The translations under genes and the position numbers were made by a program. From JAAFIP01 sp043778205 (GTDB taxonomy: Bacteria; Pseudomonadota; Gammaproteobacteria; Burkholderiales; Burkholderiaceae_C), in NCBI GenBank assembly GCA_043778205.1, contig JAYWGO010000034.1, forward strand, positions 1 through 64,000: a stretch of 64,000 bases of DNA. Reading direction: 5' to 3'. The number at the start of each line of letters is the position of its first letter. Within the stretch, counting starts at the first letter, position 1. Below the pieces are notes generated by a model that had not been told where the DNA came from, ran no database searches, and saw only the letters and a program-made list of their open reading frames with translations. Shown in pieces: positions 16,739 to 25,407 of the stretch.

Positions 16739-17740
16739 TTACCCCGCTATAAAGTCCATCACAGCCTGTGCGCAGGCCTCGTCTGCAAGAACCGCAATAT
16801 GGCCTAATTGGCGCACCGTTAGCAGTGTAGTGCGCTGGCCCAGCCTAGCCATGGCCGCGCTGTGATGGTAGGCGGTAATTTTGTCCGCCTTGTCGTGCAC
16901 TATCAGTACAGGCAACTCTGGCTGTTGGTTAAGTAAAGGCGCCAAGCTTTGGGGCATAAAGTCGTCAAAGGTTTTGCCGCTGCTGGCCTCTAGGCCCCGT
17001 TGCAGCTGTACCCGCACAGCCTCGGGCAGCACATGTGCTTTGGCCCACAAGGCAGAGAGTTGGTAAGTGTCATAAAACGGCGCTATCAGCACCAAACGCT
17101 GCACCTGAATAGCGCGGTGGGCCGCAGCCCAGCCAGCTGCTGCGCCGCCTAACGAATGGCCCACCAGCACGTCGATAGCACCATGCTGCTGCGTTGTGTT
17201 GGCGGCTACTGTAAGCAAGGTATCTAGTACCTTGGGCAGTCCACTTTGCGTGCCCTCGCTGGCTGCGTGGGCCAAATGGTCGAAGGTGTGCACCTCATAG
17301 CCTGCAGCCAGTGCTTTATAAATCAGCAATGCAAAGTTCAGCCCATAGCCCTCCCAGCCGTGGCACAGCAGCATGCGGCCCACAGGCTTGCGCGGCTTGA
17401 TTTGAGCAGTGGTGGGCAGCCAGTGGTAGCACTGCACTTTGAGTCCTTCGTGCAGAACATGGGTGCGCACGGCGCTGGCCAACAGTGCTTTTACAGGCGC
17501 TTCAAACGCAGCCCATTGCGCGGCTTTCCAGCCAAAAAAGCGCTGGGTGTCGTCTTTAAGCCTGTCAATACTGGGTGGCCGGCGGGCAGCTGCGGGCGGT
17601 GCACAAAATATCTCTACCGCGCGGGCCTGGGCCTTGGCGGGGCTGTCTTTCATGGCGCGGTTCAATTCGCTGCGCACTTTAACTACGGTGGCTGCAAAAC
17701 GCAGCACGTCGCCAGCGGAGGGGTTTAACATTTCTAGCAT
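16739..17740 (-). CDS. Alpha/beta hydrolase
   Basis: A 333-residue hydrolase with a long N-terminal helical region and a core beginning near residue 120. The oxyanion strand is LLCHGWEGYG, the nucleophile elbow VGHSLGGAAAGW (serine near 195), the acid candidate is in VHDKADKITAYHH and the histidine in RQLGHIAVLAD. No signal peptide is seen, so it is probably cytoplasmic. It is transcribed away from a MarR-type regulator, with a perfect palindrome between them, so control by that regulator is likely. The substrate is unknown; ester or thioester hydrolysis is the generic expectation. Confidence 0.75.
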   Translation of the reverse strand: MLEMLNPSAGDVLRFAATVVKVRSELNRAMKDSPAKAQARAVEIFCAPPAAARRPPSIDRLKDDTQRFFGWKAAQWAAFEAPVKALLASAVRTHVLHEGLKVQCYHWLPTTAQIKPRKPVGRMLLCHGWEGYGLNFALLIYKALAAGYEVHTFDHLAHAASEGTQSGLPKVLDTLLTVAANTTQQHGAIDVLVGHSLGGAAAGWAAAHRAIQVQRLVLIAPFYDTYQLSALWAKAHVLPEAVRVQLQRGLEASSGKTFDDFMPQSLAPLLNQQPELPVLIVHDKADKITAYHHSAAMARLGQRTTLLTVRQLGHIAVLADEACAQAVMDFIAG

Positions 17741-17772
17741 GGTGGGGCTTTCAAGTAGGTAAATTATGAGGC

Positions 17773-17819
17773 TATAATTAGTTCATTAATTTACTATTAT
17801 AGTTCGTTATTGAACTATA
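17773..17819. promoter_or_regulatory. Candidate MarR operator and promoter in a divergent intergenic region
   Basis: TATAGTTC at 17798-17805 and GAACTATA at 17812-17819 form a perfect 8-bp inverted repeat with a 6-bp spacer, typical of MarR-family sites. A TATAAT hexamer lies at 17773-17778 on the plus strand, and another reads on the minus strand at 17796-17801, overlapping the palindrome. Bound regulator could therefore block the hydrolase promoter and its own. Confidence 0.6.
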
Positions 17820-17830
17820 TACACCCACAC

Positions 17831-18301
17831 ATGACAGTTATAAATAGAGCCGCCAGTCCAATAACCACCCCAGCCTGCGTGCGCGGCACCGATGCCTGGT
17901 TAGCTGTGGTGCGCACTTACCAAAAGTGCTCAGACACGTTATCCCAGCGCATCGCGCCCTTGGGGCTCAAGCTGGCACAACACGATGTGATGATGAACCT
18001 GCTAATGCACGCGCAACCTACCCAGCAGCAGCTCGCCGAGCAGAGCTTTGTAACCAAAAGCCATATGAGCGCTGTGCTGTCTGAGATGCTGCTGCAGGGC
18101 TGGATCACGCGCACCGACAGCAGTACCGACAAGCGCAGCAAACTGATTAGCCTTACGCCCAGCGGCCGTGCCTTAGCGCTGCAGGCCTACGCTGCGCAAG
18201 CTGTGGTGATTAACGCGATGATGGGGCCATTGACGGATAAGCAGATCTCTGAGCTAGAGCGCGTGTCACGCAGCGCTGTGGCAGCGCTGGCAGTGCTTTA
18301 G
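17831..18301 (+). CDS. MarR-family transcriptional regulator
   Basis: A 156-residue winged-helix repressor-type protein. The N-terminal helices (WLAVVRTYQKCSDTLSQRI) are dimerisation elements. The helix-turn-helix spans QQQLAEQSFVTKSHMSAVLSEM near 70-95, and the wing carries the conserved DKRSKLISLTPSGRALA. ATG 17831 is chosen over a TTG at 17810 that would fall inside the palindromic operator candidate. The divergent alpha/beta hydrolase is the obvious target. The ligand is unknown; MarR proteins commonly respond to phenolic or other small organic molecules. Confidence 0.85.
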   Translation: MTVINRAASPITTPACVRGTDAWLAVVRTYQKCSDTLSQRIAPLGLKLAQHDVMMNLLMHAQPTQQQLAEQSFVTKSHMSAVLSEMLLQGWITRTDSSTDKRSKLISLTPSGRALALQAYAAQAVVINAMMGPLTDKQISELERVSRSAVAALAVL

Positions 18302-18316
18302 GTCATTTTTTCTAAA

Positions 18317-18385
18317 TTTTTAAGGCAGCATTTAGCCGTACTGCCCAAGTAAATGCTGCATAATTAGCTATTAAATACAGAGCAT
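18317..18385 (+). repeat. Dispersed repeat, copy F
   Basis: Between the 3' ends of convergent marR and MFS genes. The core is CTGCCCAAGTAAATGCTGC; the outer arm ATGCT pairs with AGCAT at 18381-18385. The inner hairpin is weakened. Confidence 0.75.
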
Positions 18386-18397
18386 TCAACTTGCAGC

Positions 18398-19693
18398 TTA
18401 GGCCACCACCGCTGCCCTGCCCCGCTGCATATCTACCTTTTGCAAAATTGCCAAACCGATGATAAATAGCACCGCCGTTGAGCCGATGGCCACGCGCTGG
18501 TTGCCGCCTGTGGCCCAGGTAATAGCGCCATAAGTTAGCGGCCCAATGATGCTGGCCAGGCGGGTGGCAAAGGTCCACAGACCAAAAAACTCGCCTGCTT
18601 GCTGGGGCGGCGACAGCATGCCGGCCATAGCCCGCCCCGCCGACTGGCTTGCACCCATGCACACACCCGCCAAAGCAGCCGCATACCAAAAACCGCCTTT
18701 GGTGGTGGTGAGTGCGGCAATAATGCAGGTGGCTGTCCAGCCCACCAGCGTTGCACCCAGGGCCAGCTTATGGCCCAAGCGGTCTTGGGCATAGCCTAAA
18801 GAAAACGCCCCCGCCGCCGCCGCTAAATTCAGCACAAAAATCAGCACCATCGTCTCAGACTGCACAAAGCCTATCACCTGCTCTGCATAAATAGCCGCCA
18901 GCGTAATGGCCACCGCCACGCCGCCTTGGTAAAACACCGCGCACAGCAGCAGCCACATAAAGTCTTGGTAGCGCCGGGCCTGTTGGTAGGTGGCGTACAG
19001 CTGCACCAAAGAGGCTTTAAGCCCGCTTTGCTGAGCAGGTGCCGCCCTAGGCACCGCCCGCTCTTTCAGCAGTTTGAGCGTGACGCACGCCGCAGCGCCA
19101 TAAATAAAAGCCGTGATCAGCATCGTGACAGGGACAAAGCCGTCGGCCTTGATGCCATTTTTGCCCGCCCAAATCACAAAGCCCAGGCAAATACCCAGCG
19201 CCAGCATGCCGCCAAAGTAACCCAAACTCCAGCCCCAGCCGCTCACCTTGCCCATGCCTTCAGGCCGGGCCAGCTCGGGCAAAAACGAGGCAGTCAGCGA
19301 TTCGCCGTAGCTGTAGAAGGTGTTAGAAATCACAATCAGCACAAAAGCCAGTGCCACGCTGCCCGGCCCGGCCAGCGCCAGGGCGGCGGTAGACAGCACA
19401 CAGCCCACGGTAAACAGCGCCAGCAGTTTCTTTTTGGCGGCATGCTGGTCGGCGTACACGCCCAGGCTGGGCATGGTGAGCATGACAATAGCGTAGGAGA
19501 TGCTCAGCGCCAGTGTCCAGGCAAAAGTGGCCCATTCGGCCCCCTTGGCAATGCCGCCCACAAAATACGCGGCAAACACAGCGGTAATGACCACCGTGGT
19601 GTAGCCTGAGTTGGCAAAGTCGTACATGGCCCAGCCAAATACTTCGCGCTTTTTCACGCCGGGGTTCAGCGCGTCTTGACTAAAAATGGCCAT
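18398..19693 (-). CDS. MFS transporter, UMF1 (Atg22-like) family
   Basis: A 431-residue polytopic inner-membrane protein with about twelve hydrophobic helices. The opening VFGWAMYDFANSGYTTVV is the hallmark of the UMF1 group, and SLGVYADQHAAKKKLLALF is the family version of the MFS loop 2-3 motif. The second half contains GYAQDRLGHKLALG, a repeat of that motif. Members are annotated as unknown-function transporters related to vacuolar amino-acid exporters, so the substrate is not assigned. It is divergent from thymidine kinase across about 65 bp. Confidence 0.85.
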   Translation of the reverse strand: MAIFSQDALNPGVKKREVFGWAMYDFANSGYTTVVITAVFAAYFVGGIAKGAEWATFAWTLALSISYAIVMLTMPSLGVYADQHAAKKKLLALFTVGCVLSTAALALAGPGSVALAFVLIVISNTFYSYGESLTASFLPELARPEGMGKVSGWGWSLGYFGGMLALGICLGFVIWAGKNGIKADGFVPVTMLITAFIYGAAACVTLKLLKERAVPRAAPAQQSGLKASLVQLYATYQQARRYQDFMWLLLCAVFYQGGVAVAITLAAIYAEQVIGFVQSETMVLIFVLNLAAAAGAFSLGYAQDRLGHKLALGATLVGWTATCIIAALTTTKGGFWYAAALAGVCMGASQSAGRAMAGMLSPPQQAGEFFGLWTFATRLASIIGPLTYGAITWATGGNQRVAIGSTAVLFIIGLAILQKVDMQRGRAAVVA

Positions 19694-19758
19694 AGGGTGA
19701 CTCCTGAAGGTGTGCCTGCATTATGTGCGGTAAGCTTGACGGCTTAACGACACACGCT

Positions 19759-20331
19759 ATGGCCAAACTGTATTTTCGCTACGCCGCCATGAACGCTGGC
19801 AAATCCACCTCGCTGCTGCAAGCCGCCTACAACTACGAAGAACGCGGCATGGCCGTGGTGCTGCTAACCGCTGAGCTAGACAACCGGGACGGCAGCGGCC
19901 TGATTGCTTCGCGCCTGGGCCTGAGCCGCGAAGCCGTTACCTTTAACGCGGCCCATAGCATGGCCGAACGCATAGCCCATGCCCAGCAGGCACGCTGGAT
20001 CGCCAAATTAGCCTGCGTGCTGGTAGACGAGGCGCAGTTTTTAACCCCGCTGCAGGTAGAAGAACTGCACCGCTGGGCACATGCGCTGCATACGCCGGTA
20101 ATGTGCTACGGCCTGCGCAGTGACTTTAGGGGCAAAGCTTTTCCCGGAGCCGCCACCCTGCTGACATTGGCTGACGATATTGAAGAAATGAAAACCATTT
20201 GCGAGTGCGGCAAAAAAGCCAGCATGAACGCCCGCTTTAACGACAGCGGCGAGCGCATCCTCGAAGGCGAGCAAGTACTGATTGGCGGCAACGCACGCTA
20301 CCGAGGTTTGTGCCCCGATTGTTTTTACTGA
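19759..20331 (+). CDS. tdk: Thymidine kinase
   Basis: Phosphorylates thymidine to dTMP in the salvage pathway. The 190-residue protein is a type II thymidine kinase: P-loop AAMNAGKSTSLLQ at residues 9-21, Walker-B-like VLVDEAQFL, lasso region CYGLRSDFRGKAFPGA, and a zinc site formed by CECGKKA and CPDCF. ATG 19759 is used; the frame extends twelve codons upstream, but those residues are unlike the family. Repeat copy G begins right at the stop codon. Confidence 0.93.
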   Translation: MAKLYFRYAAMNAGKSTSLLQAAYNYEERGMAVVLLTAELDNRDGSGLIASRLGLSREAVTFNAAHSMAERIAHAQQARWIAKLACVLVDEAQFLTPLQVEELHRWAHALHTPVMCYGLRSDFRGKAFPGAATLLTLADDIEEMKTICECGKKASMNARFNDSGERILEGEQVLIGGNARYRGLCPDCFY

Positions 20332-20398
20332 TTACTATTAAAATAATAGCTGCCCGTGCAGCATTTCCTTGGGCCAGAGGGCTAAAACGCTTCAAAAA
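20331..20398 (-). repeat. Dispersed repeat, copy G
   Basis: Reverse orientation with a full core and an intact GCTGC/GCAGC hairpin. It starts at the tdk stop codon and lies between convergent tdk and the DUF6806-like gene. The GAAGCGTTTTAGCCC upstream arm is shared with copy H. Confidence 0.8.
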
Positions 20399-20424
20399 CC
20401 GGTTTTCGAAGGCACCACAAGACT

Positions 20425-21075
20425 TCAGTGCAAATGGCGGGGCTTGCGCCCGCCGTGGCCGCCGGGTCCACCCGAGCCGCCGCCTGAACCGCGTGGTGGG
20501 CGGCCTACCTGCAGCGAATTTACCAAGGCATCAAACCGCTGGGTAAACAGTTTGTCCACCTCAGTCACTATGCCCTGCATCTCGGCGCGGTCAAAGTGGC
20601 GCTCTACTACGGCCATCACATCTTCAACCAGCATGTCGCGCTGCACTTGCATAATGTCGCCGGGCGTAGGGCCCACAAACAACATCAGAAAGTCGTCACG
20701 CGACTCGGCGCCTTCTTCTTGGCTGTGGTCGTCATCTTCATCCTCGTCGTCAAACTCGGTGTCGTAGATGCTAATTTCTATCGCTGCACCTGCGCTGGCC
20801 AGCTCATTGAGGCCCATGCACATCTCTTCCAGTGCTTGGCGAATATCTTCATCTGCAGGCACCGTCCAGCACATGTGCAGCACATGCTCTTTGGCATCAA
20901 AGCGCAAGCCAGGCTCTTCCTCATACGAGCTAACAGCGCCGCGCACCAGCGACTTGGCACCCGCATAAGACCACAAAGGTTTGAGCGCCTCTTCTAGCTG
21001 GGCAAAAGTCACGTCCTCACGCAGCGGCACATCGCCGTGCACGTGAATCTCGTAGGGCTGGGAATTGGGTGACAT
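20425..21075 (-). CDS. Conserved hypothetical protein, possibly DUF6806 family
   Basis: A 216-residue protein opening with YEIHVHGDVPLREDVTF and containing CWTVPADEDIRQALEEMCM, an acidic patch of repeated Asp/Glu near the middle, and RDDFLMLFVGPTPGDIM. It ends in a Gly-rich, basic tail (GGSGGPGGHGGRKPRHLH) that could contact nucleic acid or be unstructured. I recall a Burkholderiales family of this form (DUF6806) but cannot verify it. ATG 21075 is chosen; reading further upstream runs through the tRNA-Leu gene and is not coding. Function unknown. Confidence 0.7.
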   Translation of the reverse strand: MSPNSQPYEIHVHGDVPLREDVTFAQLEEALKPLWSYAGAKSLVRGAVSSYEEEPGLRFDAKEHVLHMCWTVPADEDIRQALEEMCMGLNELASAGAAIEISIYDTEFDDEDEDDDHSQEEGAESRDDFLMLFVGPTPGDIMQVQRDMLVEDVMAVVERHFDRAEMQGIVTEVDKLFTQRFDALVNSLQVGRPPRGSGGGSGGPGGHGGRKPRHLH

Positions 21076-21137
21076 AAAACAGAGTGTAGTACTTTTGCGG
21101 GTGCTAGCGCAAATCTGGCAAGTGTGTGCCAAGCAAC

Positions 21138-21230
21138 TGGTGCCTGAGACCGGAATCGAACCGGTACGCCCGCTATGAACGAAGCGGCGGATTTTAAGTC
21201 CGCTGTGTCTACCAATTCCACCACTCAGGC
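21138..21230 (-). tRNA. tRNA-Leu (anticodon UAA)
   Basis: The minus strand gives a GCCTGAG acceptor stem paired with CTCAGGC, an A-box-like TGGTGGAATTGGTAGACAC, anticodon arm CGGACTTAAAATCCG with TAA in the loop, a long type II variable arm, and a T arm with GGTTCGATTCC. The 3' CCA is encoded (complement of 21138-21140). The 21314-21319 ATTATA (TATAAT on the minus strand) could be its -10, though no good -35 is seen. It lies directly beside the T6SS locus edge. Confidence 0.97.
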
Positions 21231-21396
21231 CAGACACACACTTTTAACTGGGCTACTTTGGCTTAAAACCAAACTTTGGAGGCATGTTGCCCGACAAACA
21301 AATAGCGAATCTGATTATAACCGCAGGCATTTTGCCCAGCGGGCCTGTACTGGCCGGTTTGGCAAATGTAAGTGCAGGTGCGGTTGAAAACAATGC

Positions 21397-21942
21397 CTAT
21401 TTTTTGACCACAATCACTTTGTGCTCTAGGCTGACCTGACTGCCCGCTATTTTGGCCGTAAGTTCAGCGGTTTTGCCAATGTCTACCACCTGCACTGCGC
21501 GCCAGCGGGCCCGCTCTAGGTCTCGAAAAGCCACTAAAAAAGCAATCGCCTTAACCTCAGGGCCCAGCTTTAAGGCCAGCGACTTTTGCTGGCCAGGGGT
21601 CATCAGCATTTCCTCGCGTTGCACCAGCTCAGCGCCCAGTGTGGCAGTGTCTTTGTCAAATAGCGAGAAGAAGTCTGCCGCATCAAACGGGGCTGACGAC
21701 TTCAAGGCATACATACGCACCGTCACAGGGGAGGCGCGTTTGCGCGCATCGGGGTTGGTATCAGGCCCCGCCACCACCGTGACTTGAACCGTAGACACCA
21801 CCGGCGGCGGTGGCGAAGCGCAAGCGGCCAGCATAGCCGCCACGGCCACAGCAGCCCAAGCGCGCCACGCAGGCTGCCGTGTGGCTGCCTTCAGGCGCAG
21901 GCCAAGCAGGGGGAAACTGGTCAAAAATGAAGCATGCAACAT
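21397..21942 (-). CDS. tssJ: Type VI secretion lipoprotein TssJ
   Basis: Outer-membrane-anchored lipoprotein of the T6SS membrane complex, whose periplasmic domain binds TssM. The 181-residue protein has a leader with lipobox AMLAAC near residue 41, a Pro-rich linker, then the transthyretin-like TssJ fold: VTVRMYALKSSAPFDAADFF, LGAELVQREEMLMTPGQQKS and IAFLVAFRDLERARWR. In most clusters tssJ is next to tssK and tssL; here it stands alone, divergent from tssA and next to tRNA-Leu, while tssM is 40 kb away. Confidence 0.92.
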   Translation of the reverse strand: MLHASFLTSFPLLGLRLKAATRQPAWRAWAAVAVAAMLAACASPPPPVVSTVQVTVVAGPDTNPDARKRASPVTVRMYALKSSAPFDAADFFSLFDKDTATLGAELVQREEMLMTPGQQKSLALKLGPEVKAIAFLVAFRDLERARWRAVQVVDIGKTAELTAKIAGSQVSLEHKVIVVKK

Positions 21943-22122
21943 GGGGGGTTCCTAGCATGGAATGAGAGGGTCAACAAGCCTTTAAGGTTATCACAGCTGC
22001 CCCAGATTAGGCGATTTTTACAGCACTTGAAATTTAGGCCACGCCATTCGTTTTATGGTTTATATCCCTTAAACAAGGGTTCTATAGGTTCAAGTATTTT
22101 TAAGTTCAACTAAAACGTCGCC

Positions 22123-23142
22123 ATGCTAAGTACTGCATCCATAGAAAAATTGCTAGAACCTGTAAGCGAGTCATCGCCCAGCGGTGATGACCTTGAATAC
22201 GATCCCGCCTACATGGCCTTGGAAGCTGCAGCGCAGTCCAAGGCTGAGCAGCAGTTTGGCGATACCGTCATACCCGCAGTCGAGCCAGAGTGGCGCAGCC
22301 TTACAGGTAACATCACAGATTTGCTGCAACGCAGCAAAGATTTCCGCATTGCTATCTTGGCGCTGCGAGCCGCTACGCGCACCCAAGGCATACAAGGCTT
22401 GGCACTGGGCCTCACCTTAATTACCGAGCTAACAGACAAGTTTTGGGACACTCTGCACCCCCAGCTGGATGCTGAAGAAGCGCTAGACCCCACCATGCGG
22501 CTCAACGCACTGGCACCACTGTCAGATTCGAGCATGGTTTTACGCGACGTTTATGAATGCACCATTGGCACCTCACGCAATGTCGGCCTGATTCGGGTAC
22601 GAGATATCGCCATAGCGCAAGGCAAAATAGTGGCTATAGCCACTGACCCAGGCTACGCAGCAGGGCAAATTGAAGGCGCACTGCAAGATATTCACGCAGC
22701 CGATCCCGCCTTGCTAGAGGCCGCCATTAGCACAGCGGTGTTGGTGCAAAAACTTCAGTCATTGATTGCCGAGAAAACAGGCCGCGTAGACGAGCCCGAC
22801 CTTAAGCCGCTGCGCAGCATAACCCACATGCTGCGCCAGGCATGCGAAGCAGCTAGAGGCGGTGCAAGTGCCGAAGACCAACCTGCCGAAAACAGCAACA
22901 GCGGCCCCGCTGAAGTGCGAGCAGCTGGCACAGTGCGAGGCGAAATTGCCAACCGGCAAGACGCTTTGGCCATGCTGGACAAAGTTATCACTTTTTTAGA
23001 ACGCACAGAGCCTGGCAACCCCGCACCATTGCTGATTAAGCGTGCCAAGCGCTTGGTGGGCGTGAGCTTTATGGACATCATGGCCGACCTGGCACCTGAC
23101 TCTGTGGGCAGCATACAGATGGTGACAGGCAGGCCTCCTTAA
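22123..23142 (+). CDS. tssA: Type VI secretion protein TssA
   Basis: A cap/initiator protein that links baseplate, membrane complex and the growing sheath-tube. The 339-residue protein carries the ImpA N-terminal domain in its first ~130 residues (SSPSGDDLEYDPAYMALEAAA, then LLQRSKDFRIAILALRAATR and FWDTLHPQLD), followed by a variable helical middle. Its C-terminal segment ends with EPGNPAPLLIKRAKRLVGVSFMDIM, the conserved close of short TssA proteins. It heads the plus-strand tssA-tssB-tssC-hcp unit, 87 bp ahead of tssB and divergent from tssJ. A short dyad CCCTT/AAGGG lies about 50 bp upstream; no sigma-54-type box is recognised. Confidence 0.92.
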   Translation: MLSTASIEKLLEPVSESSPSGDDLEYDPAYMALEAAAQSKAEQQFGDTVIPAVEPEWRSLTGNITDLLQRSKDFRIAILALRAATRTQGIQGLALGLTLITELTDKFWDTLHPQLDAEEALDPTMRLNALAPLSDSSMVLRDVYECTIGTSRNVGLIRVRDIAIAQGKIVAIATDPGYAAGQIEGALQDIHAADPALLEAAISTAVLVQKLQSLIAEKTGRVDEPDLKPLRSITHMLRQACEAARGGASAEDQPAENSNSGPAEVRAAGTVRGEIANRQDALAMLDKVITFLERTEPGNPAPLLIKRAKRLVGVSFMDIMADLAPDSVGSIQMVTGRPP

Positions 23143-23229
23143 AGTCTAAACAGCATGCAACACCGCGTTTATTTCGTCTTCAATTCATCCATTTCTTAAC
23201 CCTTCACTTTTTTAACCAAGGAAATCACC

Positions 23230-23745
23230 ATGGCCTCTAGCAGTCAAAAATTTGTTGCCCGCAACCGGGCTCCCCGCGTACAAATTGAATACGATGTCGA
23301 GCTGTACGGTGCGCAAAAAAAGGTGCAGCTCCCTTTCATCATGGGCGTGCTGGCAGATTTGTCGGGTAAGCCCGCTGACCCATTGGCCGCCGTAGGCGAT
23401 CGCAAGTTTTTAGAATTTGACACCGATAACTTTGACACCCGCATGAAGGCCATGCGCCCACGTGCGGCTTTTTCTGTACCAAACGCCCTTACTGGTGAGG
23501 GCGATATGAAAGTAGACATTACTTTTGAAAGCATGGACGACTTTTCGCCAGCAAACGTGGCGCGCAAGGTTGACTCTCTGAACAAACTGCTAGAAGCCCG
23601 CACCCAGCTGTCTAACCTGGTCACCTACATGGACGGCAAAGGCGGTGCAGAAGAATTGCTGGCCAAAGTGATGGAAGACCCGGCTCTACTGCAAAGCTTA
23701 GCCGCAAGCAAAAAAGCGGAAGACGAAGCGCCTCCAGCGGCCTAA
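23230..23745 (+). CDS. tssB: Type VI secretion sheath small subunit TssB (VipA)
   Basis: With TssC it forms the contractile sheath in the cytoplasm. The 171-residue protein shows the full TssB pattern: SSSQKFVARNRAPRVQIEYD at the start, KVQLPFIMGVLADLSG, the conserved DRKFLEFDTDNFD, and the NVARKVDSLNKLLEAR helix that interlocks with TssC. A clear Shine-Dalgarno (AAGGAA at 23217-23222) precedes the ATG. tssC follows 42 bp downstream. Confidence 0.96.
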   Translation: MASSSQKFVARNRAPRVQIEYDVELYGAQKKVQLPFIMGVLADLSGKPADPLAAVGDRKFLEFDTDNFDTRMKAMRPRAAFSVPNALTGEGDMKVDITFESMDDFSPANVARKVDSLNKLLEARTQLSNLVTYMDGKGGAEELLAKVMEDPALLQSLAASKKAEDEAPPAA

Positions 23746-23787
23746 AGCCAAACCACCCCATAAGCAAACACCACCAGGAGAATTAAT

Positions 23788-25284
23788 ATGGCTGAAAAAC
23801 TTGTCCAAGAAAGTGCGATCCAAGGCGTAAGCTACGAAGGTAGCGACTTTGCATCCTTGCTGCAAAAAGAGTTTAAACCCAAGAGCAACGAGGCGAAAAG
23901 TGCAGTTGAAACTGCTGTGCAAACCTTGGCCCAACAAGCGCTTGGTCAAACTAAGCTGATTGGCAAAGACGTTACCCAATCCATCAACGCCATGATTGCT
24001 GCGATAGATGAAAAGCTTACCGCGCAAGTTAACCAAATATTGCACAACGAAGAGTTTCAAAAACTCGAAGGTGCATGGCGCGGCCTGCACTACATGGTGA
24101 ACAATACTGAATCTGACGAGCATCTGAAAATTCGGGTGATGGACATCTCCAAACAAGAGCTTGGCAAAACCCTCAAACGCTTTAAAGGTGCTGCATGGGA
24201 TCAAAGCCCTCTGTTTAAAAAAGTGTACGAGGAAGAATACGGCCAGTTTGGTGGTGAGCCTTTTGGTGCGCTTGTGGGCGACTACCATTTTGACCAAAGC
24301 CCGCCCGATGTAGAACTGCTGGGCGAGATGGCAAAAATAGCCGCCTCAGCCCACGCACCCTTCATTACTGGTGCGGGCCCATCCCTCATGCAGATGGAGT
24401 CTTGGCAAGAACTGGCCAATCCACGCGATTTAACTAAAATTTTCTCTACCCCAGAGTATGCGGGTTGGCGCAGCCTGCGCGAGTCTGACGACTCTAAATA
24501 TTTAGGCATGTGCATGCCGCGTTTTTTAGCACGCACACCCTATGGCGCTAAAACCAACCCCGTAGAAGAGTTTGACTTTGAAGAAGACACCGCAGGCGCA
24601 GACCACGGCAAATACACTTGGGCCAACGCAGCGTATGCCATGGCCACCAACATCAACCGGTCATACAAACAGTACGGCTGGGGCTCTCGCATTCGTGGCA
24701 TTGAATCGGGTGGAGCAGTAGAAAACCTGCCGCTGCACACCTTCCCTAGCGATGACGGTGGTGTAGACCAAAAGTGCCCCACTGAAATCGCCATCAGCGA
24801 CCGCCGCGAAGCCGAGCTGTCCAAGGCCGGTTTGCTATCCCTGATTCACCGCAAGAACTCTGACTTTGCGGCCTTCATCGGCGCCCAGTCACTGAACAAG
24901 CCTGCTGAATACGACGACCCCGATGCCACAGCCAACGCCAACCTGGCTGCACGCCTGCCCTACTTGTTTGCCTGCAACCGCTTTGCCCACTACCTCAAGT
25001 GCATAGTGCGCGACAAAGTCGGTAGCTTTAAAGAAAAAGACGAAATGCAGCGCTGGTTGAACGCCTGGATCATGAATTATGTGGATGGCGATCCTATTAA
25101 CTCTTCAGAAGAAACCAAAGCAAAGAAGCCGTTGGCTGCTGCAGAAGTCATAGTAGAGGAAATAGAAGGCAATCCAGGTTACTACAGCAGCAAGTTCTTC
25201 TTGCGTCCACACTACCAGCTTGAGGGCCTTACAGTGTCATTGCGATTGGTATCCAAACTGCCATCCGCTAAAGGTGGGAAATAA
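23788..25284 (+). CDS. tssC: Type VI secretion sheath large subunit TssC (VipB)
   Basis: The major sheath subunit, recycled by ClpV after contraction. At 498 residues it is full length. Recognisable segments are EFQKLEGAWRGLHYMVNN, FGALVGDYHFDQSPPDVELL, ASAHAPFITGAGPSLMQM, YGWGSRIRGIESGGAVENLP and the terminal ELEGLTVSLRLVSKLP-type strand (here QLEGLTVSLRLVSKLP). A strong AGGAG Shine-Dalgarno lies at 23776-23780. It follows tssB closely and precedes hcp by about 120 bp. Confidence 0.97.
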   Translation: MAEKLVQESAIQGVSYEGSDFASLLQKEFKPKSNEAKSAVETAVQTLAQQALGQTKLIGKDVTQSINAMIAAIDEKLTAQVNQILHNEEFQKLEGAWRGLHYMVNNTESDEHLKIRVMDISKQELGKTLKRFKGAAWDQSPLFKKVYEEEYGQFGGEPFGALVGDYHFDQSPPDVELLGEMAKIAASAHAPFITGAGPSLMQMESWQELANPRDLTKIFSTPEYAGWRSLRESDDSKYLGMCMPRFLARTPYGAKTNPVEEFDFEEDTAGADHGKYTWANAAYAMATNINRSYKQYGWGSRIRGIESGGAVENLPLHTFPSDDGGVDQKCPTEIAISDRREAELSKAGLLSLIHRKNSDFAAFIGAQSLNKPAEYDDPDATANANLAARLPYLFACNRFAHYLKCIVRDKVGSFKEKDEMQRWLNAWIMNYVDGDPINSSEETKAKKPLAAAEVIVEEIEGNPGYYSSKFFLRPHYQLEGLTVSLRLVSKLPSAKGGK

Positions 25285-25407
25285 ATACTGCCAACTCTTT
25301 TATTCTGAGCCTACACACTCGTTATCTACATAGCTGCTTAGTATTATTGCCCTAGGCTTTCAACACGGCAGCATTGTTTTAACCCTATTTATTTAAAGGT
25401 GAGTATT

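Noticed and set aside
20768..20997. Several long overlapping frames opposite real genes, for example on the plus strand here and at 573-908, 1383-2021, 3172-3960 and 33360-34124
   Set aside because: They lie antisense to well-supported proteins, show composition-driven residues (Ala, Arg, Ser, His runs), and have no domains or ribosome sites.
21076..21237. N-terminal extension of the DUF6806-like gene
   Set aside because: It is a read-through of the tRNA-Leu gene on the same strand and not plausible coding sequence.
21943..22122. Sigma-54 type promoter ahead of tssA
   Set aside because: No GG-N10-GC element could be recognised, and no sigma-54 activator gene is in the window.
25315..25380. 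TAGCTGCTTAGTATTATTG near hcp as another dispersed repeat copy
   Set aside because: Only a few bases agree with the consensus, and the conserved CCCAAGGAAATGCTGC block is missing.
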